NCBI GenBank assembly: GCA_958296185.1
Contig: CATQIB010000007.1
Span: 195,156-259,155, forward strand
DNA: 64,000 nucleotides
Direction: 5' to 3'
From: an uncultured Mesonia sp.
Lineage (GTDB): Bacteria > Bacteroidota > Bacteroidia > Flavobacteriales > Flavobacteriaceae
Position 1 is the first letter of the stretch, and each line of letters starts with the position of its first letter. Below are positions 56,191 through 64,000 of this stretch, piece by piece. The position numbers were made by a program, and so were the translations under genes. The notes under the pieces were generated by a model that worked only from the letters and a program-made list of their open reading frames with translations, was not told the DNA's origin and searched no databases.

Positions 56191-57354
56191 TTATTTGCTC
56201 GCAAAAGCTTCAACATCGCGTTGAGTGATTTCTTTTCCTCCCAAAATCATCAACCGCTCAACCACGTTTCGTAACTCCCGAATATTACCTGTCCAATCAT
56301 AATCTTTGAGTTGGCTTAAAGCGTCCTCACTAAAGGTTTTGGGCGTGGTGCCCTGTTCTTTGGCTATTTTTTCTGAAAAATAATTCACTAAACTAGGAAT
56401 ATCTTCTCTCCTATCATTTAAGTTAGGAACAGCAATAAGAATAACCGCTAGCCTATGGTATAGATCTTCTCTAAAACGCTTGGCTTTTATTTCTTCCTTT
56501 AAATTTTTATTGGTGGCTGCAACTACGCGTACATCAACTTTTAAATCTTTATCTGATCCTACCCTTTGCACCTTATTCTCTTGTAAAGCTCGCAGAACTT
56601 TAGCTTGCGCGGATAGACTCATATCGCCTATTTCATCGAGAAACAAAGTACCGCCATTAGCCGCTTCAAATTTACCTGCGCGGTCTTTGTTGGCAGAAGT
56701 AAACGCACCTTTTACGTGCCCAAAAAGTTCACTTTCAATCAATTCACTTGGAATAGCAGCGCAATTCACTTCAATCATGGGTCCTTTGGCTCGTTCACTT
56801 TTTTGGTGCAACCAGTGTGCTACCAATTCTTTACCGGTACCGTTTTGCCCGGTTATAAGTACCCTAGCCTCTGTTGGCGCCACTTTTTCTATGATTTCTT
56901 TTATTTGCACTATAGCTGGCGATTCACCAATCATTTGGTAATTTTTACTTACCTTTTTCTTTAGGCGCTTATTTTCGGTAACCAATGATTTTCTGTCTAG
57001 CGCGTGGCGCACAGTATTGAGTAATCGATTGAGGTCTGGTGGTTTGGCAATATAATCAAATGCTCCCTTACGCATGGTTTCTACTGCGGTTTCTAAATCA
57101 CCATGGCCAGATATCATGACCATAGGAATTTCAGGCTTTATCTTCATGACTGCATCGAGCACCTCAACACCGTCCATTTTTGGCATTTTGATATCGCATA
57201 ATACCAAATCATAGTCGTTGTTTTTTATGAGTTCTATTCCAATCAAGCCATCTTCGGCTTCACTAACTTCATAATTTTTATTCTCCTCGGTTAATATTTT
57301 TTTAAGCACCCTCCTAATGGCTGCTTCATCTTCTATGATTAAAATTTTTCCCAT
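56191..57354 (-). CDS. NtrC-type sigma-54 activator with receiver, no C-terminal HTH
   Basis: 387 residues. Receiver domain (1-120) with phospho-acceptor Asp 54 (VLCDIKMP). AAA+ domain: Walker A GQNGTGKEL, GAFTSANKDRAGKF (sigma-54 contact loop), DEIGDMSL, VRVVAATNKNL and the arginine-finger FREDLYHRL. The protein stops at DVEAFASK right after the AAA+ C-terminal helical part; the Fis-type DNA-binding domain of about 50-70 residues is missing. Similar short forms occur in flavobacteria. It would act from solution or via a partner. The next gene starts right after its ATG region on the same strand. Confidence 0.88.
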   Translation of the reverse strand: MGKILIIEDEAAIRRVLKKILTEENKNYEVSEAEDGLIGIELIKNNDYDLVLCDIKMPKMDGVEVLDAVMKIKPEIPMVMISGHGDLETAVETMRKGAFDYIAKPPDLNRLLNTVRHALDRKSLVTENKRLKKKVSKNYQMIGESPAIVQIKEIIEKVAPTEARVLITGQNGTGKELVAHWLHQKSERAKGPMIEVNCAAIPSELIESELFGHVKGAFTSANKDRAGKFEAANGGTLFLDEIGDMSLSAQAKVLRALQENKVQRVGSDKDLKVDVRVVAATNKNLKEEIKAKRFREDLYHRLAVILIAVPNLNDRREDIPSLVNYFSEKIAKEQGTTPKTFSEDALSQLKDYDWTGNIRELRNVVERLMILGGKEITQRDVEAFASK

Positions 57355-58260
57355 TTATATTTTAAATTTAAGCCCTGAACGAATATACCAAGTATTATCG
57401 TTTTCAATAACATAAACATCGTCACGGTTATTATCTCTTATTCTGTATTCATTATAAACTGTATGGCCAACATACAAATAATATTGTAAATGGTCGGTAA
57501 AATAAAACTCATATCCTAGACCTAGAGTAACGTTGGTCATAGAAATATTTTCGCCTACGCGGTTTACATTATCTATACGTAAATTGTTTTGAATATTTGC
57601 GAAATGATTATCTAAGGAAGCGAAAGCGTGAAGATGGTGCTTATCATTAAACGAATATCTTAATAAAGTCTTCGGCACACCCAAAGTGTACGACCAAGTA
57701 TCGTTAGGTTTTCTAAAAAAATTAATTAGAGGTAAGGGAAAATTTCGCCCCGGGGTGCTGGTATAAACCAAGCCGAAAATCCAACGATAAGGTTTGCCAA
57801 TTACTGTACCGTTTTCATCGTGTTGTTTCACATCATTTATGGCATAAACGGCACCTATATATATTAGATCATCCTGCACTAATGAACGCTCAAAATTTGA
57901 GGTCAAGCGTATTCCGCCCCTAAAGGCTAAACGCCAATTACTTGCTTTAATTTTTTTAATATAGCCCAAGGTAGCATCTATGCGTTGCGTAGATTCTAAT
58001 CGGTTATATTCAAAAGGGATGTCTTCTTTAAAATCTAAATCGGTTTTTCTATACTCGGCCCCGAATACTAAATAATCTTCCTTTATGGGAATTGGGGCCT
58101 GTATAAATGCCCGAAATCGATTCATGGATTGTTTTCCCTTAGAAAAAGGTATACGTGTATATTCGATTCTTGCAAGATCTGTAGTTTGTGCTTTTAAACC
58201 ACAAGAGTAGCTTAAAAACAGGATCAGCCAAAAATTGAAAGCCTTAAAAAAATTTCTCAT
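57355..58260 (-). CDS. DUF6268-like outer-membrane beta-barrel protein
   Basis: 301 residues. Signal peptide to about residue 24 (SYSCGLKAQTT). The rest consists of regular amphipathic strands with aromatic ends (DYLVFGAEYRKTDL, NWRLAFRGGIRL, HLQYYLYVGHTVY) and ends in YIRSGLKFKI with a C-terminal aromatic pattern. No enzyme motif. Directly upstream of the sigma-54 regulator with no gap, so both could be one transcript. Confidence 0.7.
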   Translation of the reverse strand: MRNFFKAFNFWLILFLSYSCGLKAQTTDLARIEYTRIPFSKGKQSMNRFRAFIQAPIPIKEDYLVFGAEYRKTDLDFKEDIPFEYNRLESTQRIDATLGYIKKIKASNWRLAFRGGIRLTSNFERSLVQDDLIYIGAVYAINDVKQHDENGTVIGKPYRWIFGLVYTSTPGRNFPLPLINFFRKPNDTWSYTLGVPKTLLRYSFNDKHHLHAFASLDNHFANIQNNLRIDNVNRVGENISMTNVTLGLGYEFYFTDHLQYYLYVGHTVYNEYRIRDNNRDDVYVIENDNTWYIRSGLKFKI

Positions 58261-58355
58261 AAAATGATCGAGGTGTCCGTTATCACCGAATATAAGTATT
58301 TACAATAAACCTCTTAAAGCATTAACGTTTATTTGACGTGATTTCGTTCATTTTA

Positions 58356-59642
58356 TTAATTTTTTAACCATTTGAATAATTCCTTATAAGTTGGCTTCTT
58401 TCCATACATTAAAATACCTATGCGATAAATTTTTGCTGCCATTTTAATCACTAAAAAAACCGAAGCAAATAAAATACTTAAAGATATTAATACTTCCCAC
58501 CAAGCCACTCCAAATGGAATTCGCATTAGCATAACAATTGGAGAAGTTAAAGGAATATGCGAAAAAACGGTTGCCACGGTGCCGTGTGGGTTTTCAATAA
58601 CCGTAAAAAAGCCAACATAAATTCCCAGCATTAGTGGTACAATTATAGGAAACATAAATTGCTGGGTATCGGTTTCGCTATCAACTGCGGCACCTATGGC
58701 AGCATAAATGGCACTGTATAAGAAATAGCCCCCAATGAAATAAATGAAAAATGAAAGGCTTATTTTAAAGAGCGGGAGTGCCATAATGTTTTGAAAAAGC
58801 AAGGCTATCTCATCGCTATCAACAGGTGTCGCCGCACTTGCTATTCCTGGCTCATTTGGTGCTATAAGACTGCTGCTAATTAGCAAAAGAACTCCGCCAA
58901 AGATCAGCCAAATTAAAAATTGCGTAAGACCTGCCAAACTAGTACCTGTAATTTTACCCAACATCAATTGAAAAGGCTTTACCGAAGAAATAATAATTTC
59001 TACAATACGGTTTGTTTTTTCTTCAATTACACTGCGCATAACCATATTGCCATAAATGATGATAAACATCATAAGCAAATAACCCGCGGCACCACCAAAA
59101 ATCATTTTAACATAGCCCGCCAATTTAGAGGTTGACTGTCCGTCGAAATCTTCGATTTGTAGGTTTACTTTTGTTTGTGCTTGTTGCAATTGAGTTTTGT
59201 CTATCCCTGCATTGGCCAAGTTGGTATCGGTTATAATTCGACTTATTTTTTGTTCTAAATCTGACACTAAAAAACTACTGGGAGCCTCTTTAGCAAAGAA
59301 TTCTATACTGGGATTAGAGATAGCAGCATCTTCTACAGCAGGCACATAAAGCAAACCATAAAGTTTTTCTTTATCAGCACGCATAATAGCTTGATCTAAA
59401 GGGAGGTTCGAAAAATCTACAAAACCAAGCTGGTTGGTGTTGGGTAGTTCTTTATTAATTAATTCTTGCACATCGTGAAGGGCAATTATCTTCTTTTCGT
59501 CGTTATTTAAACTGCTAAGGTAAGCGACTAAGAATATCATCCCCACAACGAGAAGCGGACTTAAAAAAGTCATAATGATAAAAGCCTTATTTTTAATTCT
59601 GGCCAGATATTCTCGCTTAATAATAAGACTTAAGTTACCCAT
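58356..59642 (-). CDS. NatB/ABC-2-type exporter permease
   Basis: 428 residues. One N-terminal helix (NKAFIIMTFLSPLLVVGMIFLVAYL), a long extracytoplasmic region (about 45-180) and six C-terminal helices (about 185-415), with the MRSVIEEKTNRIVEIIISSV motif of the ABC-2 NatB type. Partner ATPase gene overlaps by 8 bp. Substrate unknown; NatAB exports Na+ in Bacillus, but this cannot be assumed. Confidence 0.85.
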   Translation of the reverse strand: MGNLSLIIKREYLARIKNKAFIIMTFLSPLLVVGMIFLVAYLSSLNNDEKKIIALHDVQELINKELPNTNQLGFVDFSNLPLDQAIMRADKEKLYGLLYVPAVEDAAISNPSIEFFAKEAPSSFLVSDLEQKISRIITDTNLANAGIDKTQLQQAQTKVNLQIEDFDGQSTSKLAGYVKMIFGGAAGYLLMMFIIIYGNMVMRSVIEEKTNRIVEIIISSVKPFQLMLGKITGTSLAGLTQFLIWLIFGGVLLLISSSLIAPNEPGIASAATPVDSDEIALLFQNIMALPLFKISLSFFIYFIGGYFLYSAIYAAIGAAVDSETDTQQFMFPIIVPLMLGIYVGFFTVIENPHGTVATVFSHIPLTSPIVMLMRIPFGVAWWEVLISLSILFASVFLVIKMAAKIYRIGILMYGKKPTYKELFKWLKN

Positions 59643-60570
59643 GTTGCTCTACCGTTTTTATAAATATATCGTTTATTGAAGGAACTAACTCACTGAAATG
59701 AGTGATTTCTACTTTTCTATCAATAAGAAATTGCAGGAGCGAGGTGGTAGATTGATGGTCATCTAATTTAACCTGCAGCTTAGCTTGAGCACTAATATCG
59801 TTGAAATAAGCCGGTTGTACTTTAAAATTATTCGAAAATTGTCTAGTGATTTCCTCAGCACTTTCCGAGTGAAAACCTACCTCATAAGTTTGTGATCGGT
59901 AATTGCGCTTTATGGTTTTTACCGGACCATCTAACACCTTTTTTGACTGATGAATTAGAGCTATATTATCGCAGAGCTCTTCTACATTTTCCATTCGATG
60001 GGTTGATAATATAATAGTTGCTCCTTGGTCTTTTAGCGTTAGAATTTCTTTTTTGATCAAATTTGCATTCACAGGATCAAAACCACTAAAGGGCTCATCT
60101 AAAATTAACAAAGGCGGGTTATGAATCACCGTAACTATAAACTGTATTTTCTGCGCCATTCCCTTTGATAGCTCCTCAATTTTTTTGTCTCCCCAACCTT
60201 TTATATTCAGACGATCAAACCAATAATGCATGCGGTTCTTGGCTACAGTTTTAGACAAACCTTTTAGTTGGGCCAAATAGATAATCTGTTCGGCTACTTT
60301 CATACTTTTATACAAGCCTCTTTCTTCGGGCAAGTAGCCAATGAGTTCGACATCTTTTGGTTTAAGTGGTCTACCGTCTAGGTTAATTTCACCTGAATCG
60401 GGTTGAGTAATTTGATTCAAAATTCGAATTAAGGTAGTTTTCCCCGCACCATTTGGCCCAAGAAGACCAAAAATACTGTTTTTAGGTACCTCAAACGAAA
60501 AACCATCCAGAGCCAATTTATCTCCATATTTTTTAGTGAGGCCTTTTACTTCTAAAAGATTCATACGCAA
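59635..60570 (-). CDS. NatA-like ABC exporter ATPase
   Basis: 311 residues. Walker A GPNGAGKTT, signature LSKGMAQKIQF, Walker B LLILDEPFSGFDP, H-loop ILSTHRMENVEEL. The C-terminal about 90 residues form the extra domain seen in NatA and DrrA relatives. It comes first and its stop overlaps the permease ATG, forming a two-gene operon. Confidence 0.9.
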   Translation of the reverse strand: MRMNLLEVKGLTKKYGDKLALDGFSFEVPKNSIFGLLGPNGAGKTTLIRILNQITQPDSGEINLDGRPLKPKDVELIGYLPEERGLYKSMKVAEQIIYLAQLKGLSKTVAKNRMHYWFDRLNIKGWGDKKIEELSKGMAQKIQFIVTVIHNPPLLILDEPFSGFDPVNANLIKKEILTLKDQGATIILSTHRMENVEELCDNIALIHQSKKVLDGPVKTIKRNYRSQTYEVGFHSESAEEITRQFSNNFKVQPAYFNDISAQAKLQVKLDDHQSTTSLLQFLIDRKVEITHFSELVPSINDIFIKTVEQHG

Positions 60571-60614
60571 TATTAAGGGATAAATTTACTAAACAAATGG
60601 CTAAAAAAACAAAA

Positions 60615-60648
60615 CCCATCCTTAAAACTTCTATGAAATAAGGATGGG
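60615..60648 (-). terminator. Hairpin in the dnaJ-natA gap, inner of two
   Basis: Perfect stem cccatcctta/taaggatggg followed on the minus strand by a T-rich run. Located downstream of dnaJ on the minus strand. Confidence 0.6.
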
Positions 60649-60672
60649 AAAAAAATTGCTATGAAAAAGAAA

Positions 60673-60701
60673 AATATCACCAATATGCAATCGGTGATAT
60701 T
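60673..60701 (-). terminator. Hairpin just after dnaJ
   Basis: Perfect 9-bp stem aatatcacc/ggtgatatt, followed by T-rich sequence on the minus strand; with the adjacent hairpin gives two tandem terminators. Confidence 0.6.
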
Positions 60702-60733
60702 CAAATATATATAAAATTTTGTTAATACTGCAA

Positions 60734-61864
60734 TTATGAGAACATATCTTTCACTTTTTCAAAAAAAGATTTATCAGACTTTTCTGGATTAGGTTCAAAA
60801 TTATCGTCTCCCTGCATTTTTTCGAAAAATTCTTTTTGTTCTTTATTTAGCGTTTTAGGTGTCCAAACGTTTACATGCACCAGTAAATCTCCTTTACCAT
60901 AGCCGTTTATACTTGGAATTCCTTTATTGCGCAAGCGCAAAATTTTGCCGCTTTGCACGCCAGCTTCAATCTTTATACGTACTTTACCGCTAACGGTTTG
61001 TATTTCTTTAGAAGCCCCTAGTGCTGCCTCAGGAAAACTGATATAAAGATCATAATGCAGGTTATCGCCTTCTCTTTGTAAATGTTGATGTTCTTTTTCT
61101 TCGATGGCAACTAGTAAATCACCGGCTATACCATTACCAGGTGCTTCATTTCCTTTTCCTGAAACCTTTAATTGCATTCCTTCTACTACACCAGCTGGAA
61201 TTTTTATTGATACGGTTTCTTCTTTTTGAATCATACCTTGTGCATCGGCTCCAGCAGGTTTTTTATCAATAACCTGTCCGCTACCTCCACATTGAGTACA
61301 AGGAGAAGCGGTTTGCATACGACCTAAAATGGTATTGGTTACGCGGGTAACTTGCCCCGAACCTTGACAAGTAGAACAAGTACTGTAAGTTGTTCCTGGT
61401 GCTTGCACCTTGCGTTTTACTTTTATTTTTTTCTCTACACCATTGGCAATTTCTTCTAAAGTAAGCTTTACGCGAATACGCATATTGCTGCCTTTAGCAC
61501 GGCGTTGACCGCCACCAAAACCACCACCAAAGCCAGAAAAACCACCTTGACCACCACCAAAAGCAGAGCCAAATATATCTCCAAACTGACTAAAGATATC
61601 ATCCATATTCATTCCTCCGCCGCCAAAGCCACCAGAACCATCAAATGCTGCATGTCCCATTTGGTCATAACGTGCCCTTTTGTCGGGGTTGCTCAATACA
61701 TCATAAGCCTCGGCAGATTTTTTAAACAGCTCCTCGGCTTTAGGGTCATCTGGATTTTTGTCGGGATGGTATTTCACCGCCATTTTGCGATAGGCCTTTT
61801 TAATCTCGGCTTCGGTCGCATTTTTACTCACTCCTAATATGTCGTAATAATCTTCTTTCATCAA
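60734..61864 (-). CDS. dnaJ: DnaJ co-chaperone with a single zinc module
   Basis: 376 residues. J domain with HPD (33-35) in [10 protein letters not shown]; Gly/Phe-rich segment ([11 protein letters not shown]); zinc region with only two CxxCxGxG repeats ([20 protein letters not shown]) instead of four, so zinc site II survives and site I is absent; C-terminal substrate-binding beta domains ([17 protein letters not shown]) to the end. Stimulates DnaK ATPase. grpE lies 12 bp upstream in the same operon. Confidence 0.95.
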   Translation of the reverse strand: MMKEDYYDILGVSKNATEAEIKKAYRKMAVKYHPDKNPDDPKAEELFKKSAEAYDVLSNPDKRARYDQMGHAAFDGSGGFGGGGMNMDDIFSQFGDIFGSAFGGGQGGFSGFGGGFGGGQRRAKGSNMRIRVKLTLEEIANGVEKKIKVKRKVQAPGTTYSTCSTCQGSGQVTRVTNTILGRMQTASPCTQCGGSGQVIDKKPAGADAQGMIQKEETVSIKIPAGVVEGMQLKVSGKGNEAPGNGIAGDLLVAIEEKEHQHLQREGDNLHYDLYISFPEAALGASKEIQTVSGKVRIKIEAGVQSGKILRLRNKGIPSINGYGKGDLLVHVNVWTPKTLNKEQKEFFEKMQGDDNFEPNPEKSDKSFFEKVKDMFS

Positions 61865-61876
61865 TTCTATGTTTAA

Positions 61877-62458
61877 TTACTTACCGGTAACCACTTTTGG
61901 ATAACGAATAATTTTATCCCCTAAGGTATAACCTGTCTCCACCACATCGATTACCTTACCTTTTAATTTTTTGTCGGGTGCCGGAATTTGTGTCACAGCT
62001 TCGTGTATATCGGCATCGAACTTATCGCCAGCTTTAACAGCGATAGGGGCTAAGCCCTTACTTTCTAAAGTTCTGCGTAGTTTATTACTGATAAGCTCTA
62101 CCCCCTTAAGCATATTTTCATCTTCGGACTTCTGAATTTCTTTTAAAGCTCTATCAAAGTCATCTAAAACAGGAAGCATGACCTGCATGATTTCTTCACC
62201 CGCTGTTTTAAACAACTCGATACGCTCTTTACTGGTTCTGCGTTTATAATTTTCAAATTCTGCAAATAGGCGTAAAAACTTATCTTTTTCTTCTTGCAAA
62301 TCATTTTTTAGCTTATCCAATTCACTAATATCTTGGTTGGTATCTTCATCGGCTTCAGCCTGATTTTCTTCGGCATCCTTCTCTATAACATCATTCATTT
62401 CCTGGTCTAGTTGCTCTTTATAATTTTCGCTATTTTGCTTTTCTTGTTCCTTGCTCAT
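61877..62458 (-). CDS. grpE: GrpE nucleotide exchange factor
   Basis: 193 residues. A charged N-terminal coiled coil (about 30-90, LDKLKNDLQEEKDKFLRLFAEFENYKRR) is followed by the family signature VLDDFDRALK and the C-terminal beta-wing (KFDADIHEAVTQIPAPDKKLKGKVIDVVETGYTLGDKIIRYPKV). Releases ADP from DnaK. First gene of the grpE-dnaJ operon. Confidence 0.96.
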   Translation of the reverse strand: MSKEQEKQNSENYKEQLDQEMNDVIEKDAEENQAEADEDTNQDISELDKLKNDLQEEKDKFLRLFAEFENYKRRTSKERIELFKTAGEEIMQVMLPVLDDFDRALKEIQKSEDENMLKGVELISNKLRRTLESKGLAPIAVKAGDKFDADIHEAVTQIPAPDKKLKGKVIDVVETGYTLGDKIIRYPKVVTGK

Positions 62459-62580
62459 GATTAATAAAATTAAATCTCTGTTGCCCTATGAGCAAAACTG
62501 TTGCCATTCTTACAAAAATGCCAAAATGTCACCTGTGCTTTTTTATCATATTTTTATGATTTTTTAAATGCCAAACATTG

Positions 62581-62588
62581 TATTTTTG
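62581..62588 (+). promoter_or_regulatory. -7 element TATTTTTG for the YceI gene
   Basis: TAnnTTTG match 30 bp before the ATG at 62619, in the divergent gap with grpE. Confidence 0.45.
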
Positions 62589-62618
62589 AGCACATTAAAA
62601 TCAATTATTTATACAACT

Positions 62619-63287
62619 ATGAAAAAAGTATTATTAAACGGTATGCTATTAGCCTTTTTAGGATTAAGCACCGTAGCTTGTAAAAACGAAGCTAAAAATG
62701 AAACCAATCCGAAAGAAGCACAAGAAGTTGCCGAAGCTAGCGCTGAGTCTTCAACTTATGCCATAAACGCTGCAGAGTCAAAAATTGACTGGGTAGGTTC
62801 TAAGCCAGCTGGTGATCATACAGGAACAGTTATGCTAAGCAAAGGTGAATTCACCGTTGATGGCGATAAACTTTCTGGTGGTACGGTGGTTATAGATATG
62901 ACCAGTATCGATGTTACTGACCTTGAAGGTGAAGATCGTGATAAATTAATGGCACACTTAAAAGGAACAGTAGAAGGGCAAGAAGATCATTTTTTTAATG
63001 TAGCTGAATTTCCTACGGCTAAGTTCCAAATCACCGAAGTAAAGGAAATGGATGGCAAAACGATGCTTGCGGGAAATTTAATTATGAAAGATATTTCTAA
63101 AAATATTGAAATCCCTGTAAACTATGAGGTAAATGAAAATAAACTTACCTTAAAAAGCGAGCCGTTTACTATTGATAGAACAAAGTGGAATGTAAACTAT
63201 GCCTCTAAAAGTGTTTTTGACGACTTGAAAGATAAGTTTGTTAACGACGAAATTGAGTTAAGTTTAGTAGTAGTTGCTACAAAATAA
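62619..63287 (+). CDS. YceI-family lipoprotein
   Basis: 222 residues from the ATG at 62619; the track adds 17 codons at the front. Lipobox LSTVAC (Cys 21) after a good signal peptide. A YceI domain follows (about 48-222: ESKIDWVGSKPAGDHTGTV, GTVVIDMTSIDVTDLEG, PTAKFQITEV, RTKWNVNYAS), a lipocalin-like barrel that binds isoprenoid-type ligands. Periplasm or outer membrane. Confidence 0.92.
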   Translation: MKKVLLNGMLLAFLGLSTVACKNEAKNETNPKEAQEVAEASAESSTYAINAAESKIDWVGSKPAGDHTGTVMLSKGEFTVDGDKLSGGTVVIDMTSIDVTDLEGEDRDKLMAHLKGTVEGQEDHFFNVAEFPTAKFQITEVKEMDGKTMLAGNLIMKDISKNIEIPVNYEVNENKLTLKSEPFTIDRTKWNVNYASKSVFDDLKDKFVNDEIELSLVVVATK

Positions 63288-63310
63288 ATACTTTAACTTT
63301 TTACTTTTAT

Positions 63311-63344
63311 AAAAAAGCGGTGAAAATGTTTCACCGCTTTTTTT
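63311..63344. terminator. Strong bidirectional terminator after YceI gene
   Basis: Perfect 15-bp stem aaaaaagcggtgaaa/tttcaccgctttttt with a 3-base loop; shared with the convergent epimerase, whose stop falls at its edge. Confidence 0.9.
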
Positions 63345-64000
63345 ATAATAAATCTTCTAAAGCTGGTTTAATATGGGTAAACTTATAAAGAAACCTTTGA
63401 CTATCAATTTTATTATTAGAAACCAGTTGACTGCCAAGCACAATGGTGGCCATTTCTCCCAATGCTAGTTTTAGAGCAAATTCTGGCACATTAGGCAACC
63501 ATAAAGGTTTGTTTAAAACTTTGGCTATTTGTGAAGTGAGTTCTTGATTGGTTACGGGATTAGGAGCAACACCATTATAGACGCCTTCTAACCTATTCTT
63601 TGCAACAAATAAAAAAATACTGGCTAAATCTTCAATATGAATCCAGGATTGCCATTGCTTTCCGCTACCTAAAGGTGCCCCAACACCATATCGCACTGGT
63701 TTAGCTATTTTTTCTAGCGCTCCTCCATTTTTTGATAAAACCAAACCTATCCTAATTTTTGCCACATCTATTCCAAGTTGCTCGAACCCGTCAACTGCAG
63801 CTTCCCATTTTTCAACCACCTCACCTAAAAAATTATCAGCAATTGGGTGTTGGTCTTCATGATATAGCTTTTGAAAATCACTAGGATAGATACCAATGGC
63901 ACTCGCCGAAATAACATGTTCTATATTATGCTCAATACCCTTTAAGGTATCGATTAAAAGTTGGGTAGTAGCTAACCTACTGGATAAAATAATTTCTTTT
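63343..64000 (-). CDS. TIGR01777-type NAD-dependent epimerase (5' partial)
   Basis: The track lists only 63343-63819 from a GTG, but the same frame is open on to the window end, reading KEIILSSRLATTQLLID and HVISASAIGIYPSDFQ, which belongs to the YfcH/TIGR01777 SDR family. Residual C-terminal motifs: IRIGLVLSKNGGALEK, PLGSGKQWQSWIHIEDL, YNGVAPNPVTNQEL. The NAD-binding N-terminus lies beyond the window. Reaction unknown. Confidence 0.85.
   Translation of the reverse strand, partial: KEIILSSRLATTQLLIDTLKGIEHNIEHVISASAIGIYPSDFQKLYHEDQHPIADNFLGEVVEKWEAAVDGFEQLGIDVAKIRIGLVLSKNGGALEKIAKPVRYGVGAPLGSGKQWQSWIHIEDLASIFLFVAKNRLEGVYNGVAPNPVTNQELTSQIAKVLNKPLWLPNVPEFALKLALGEMATIVLGSQLVSNNKIDSQRFLYKFTHIKPALEDLL

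Overview
This window looks like a chromosomal segment of a marine-type member of the Flavobacteriales (Bacteroidota). The evidence is a type IX secretion C-terminal sorting domain, many N-terminal lipoboxes, Bacteroidota-style -7 promoter elements (TAnnTTTG) just before start codons with no Shine-Dalgarno sequences, and lineage families such as DUF4199, DUF2911, DUF6268, a SecA without the C-terminal zinc motif and a two-repeat DnaJ. DNA is A+T rich. I see no rRNA, tRNA, CRISPR array or recognisable transposase.

Layout. 1-2644: end of a surface-sugar locus (DegT aminotransferase, NeuD/VioB-type acyltransferase, GT56-like glycosyltransferase). 2806-7540: acidic lipoprotein, then a small His/Cys protein, a LolD-like ABC ATPase, an FtsX-like permease, a DUF3299-like periplasmic protein and an RHS-like lipoprotein, possibly a metal-handling set. 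7541-9190: about 1.65 kb of non-coding mosaic repeats. 9191-15856 (minus): capsule/EPS operon wza-wzc-UDP-HexNAc dehydrogenase-epimerase-ABC permease, ending directly at the repeats with no visible ABC ATPase partner. 15969-19563: ABC-F protein, O-methyltransferase, a frameshifted LolD-type ATPase and a small membrane protein. 19753-24167: a nitric-oxide type signalling cluster: single REC protein, H-NOX sensor, multi-PAS histidine kinase, HPt protein and LytTR regulator. Three of these, plus the ATPase upstream, carry nine single-base frameshifts within 4.6 kb, while I see none in the rest of the window.

24288-39123 is the most interesting part: a DUF4114 T9SS-secreted protein followed by what looks like a self-contained exopolysaccharide system. 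It has a TPR plus beta-barrel outer-membrane exporter, a STAS protein, a Wzx/PelG-like flippase, a GT4 glycosyltransferase, a membrane-anchored GH5 glycoside hydrolase, an Ig-like lipoprotein, a 1028-residue multi-pass protein and a receiver domain fused to a GT2 glycosyltransferase. The part list resembles Pel (PelB, PelG, PelF, PelA), with no PelD-like part and with a phospho-receiver attached to a glycosyltransferase.

39187-64000 is largely housekeeping: cobalamin adenosyltransferase and MeaB (B12-dependent mutase support), SecA, an ECF sigma/anti-sigma/DUF4097-like operon, Ohr, PAP2 phosphatase, MATE exporter, a zincin, GH3-type ligase, PPK2, a sigma-54 activator without a DNA-binding domain, NatAB-type ABC exporter, DnaJ-GrpE, YceI lipoprotein and a TIGR01777 epimerase cut by the window end. 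All family assignments are by eye from the translations; no searches were run.
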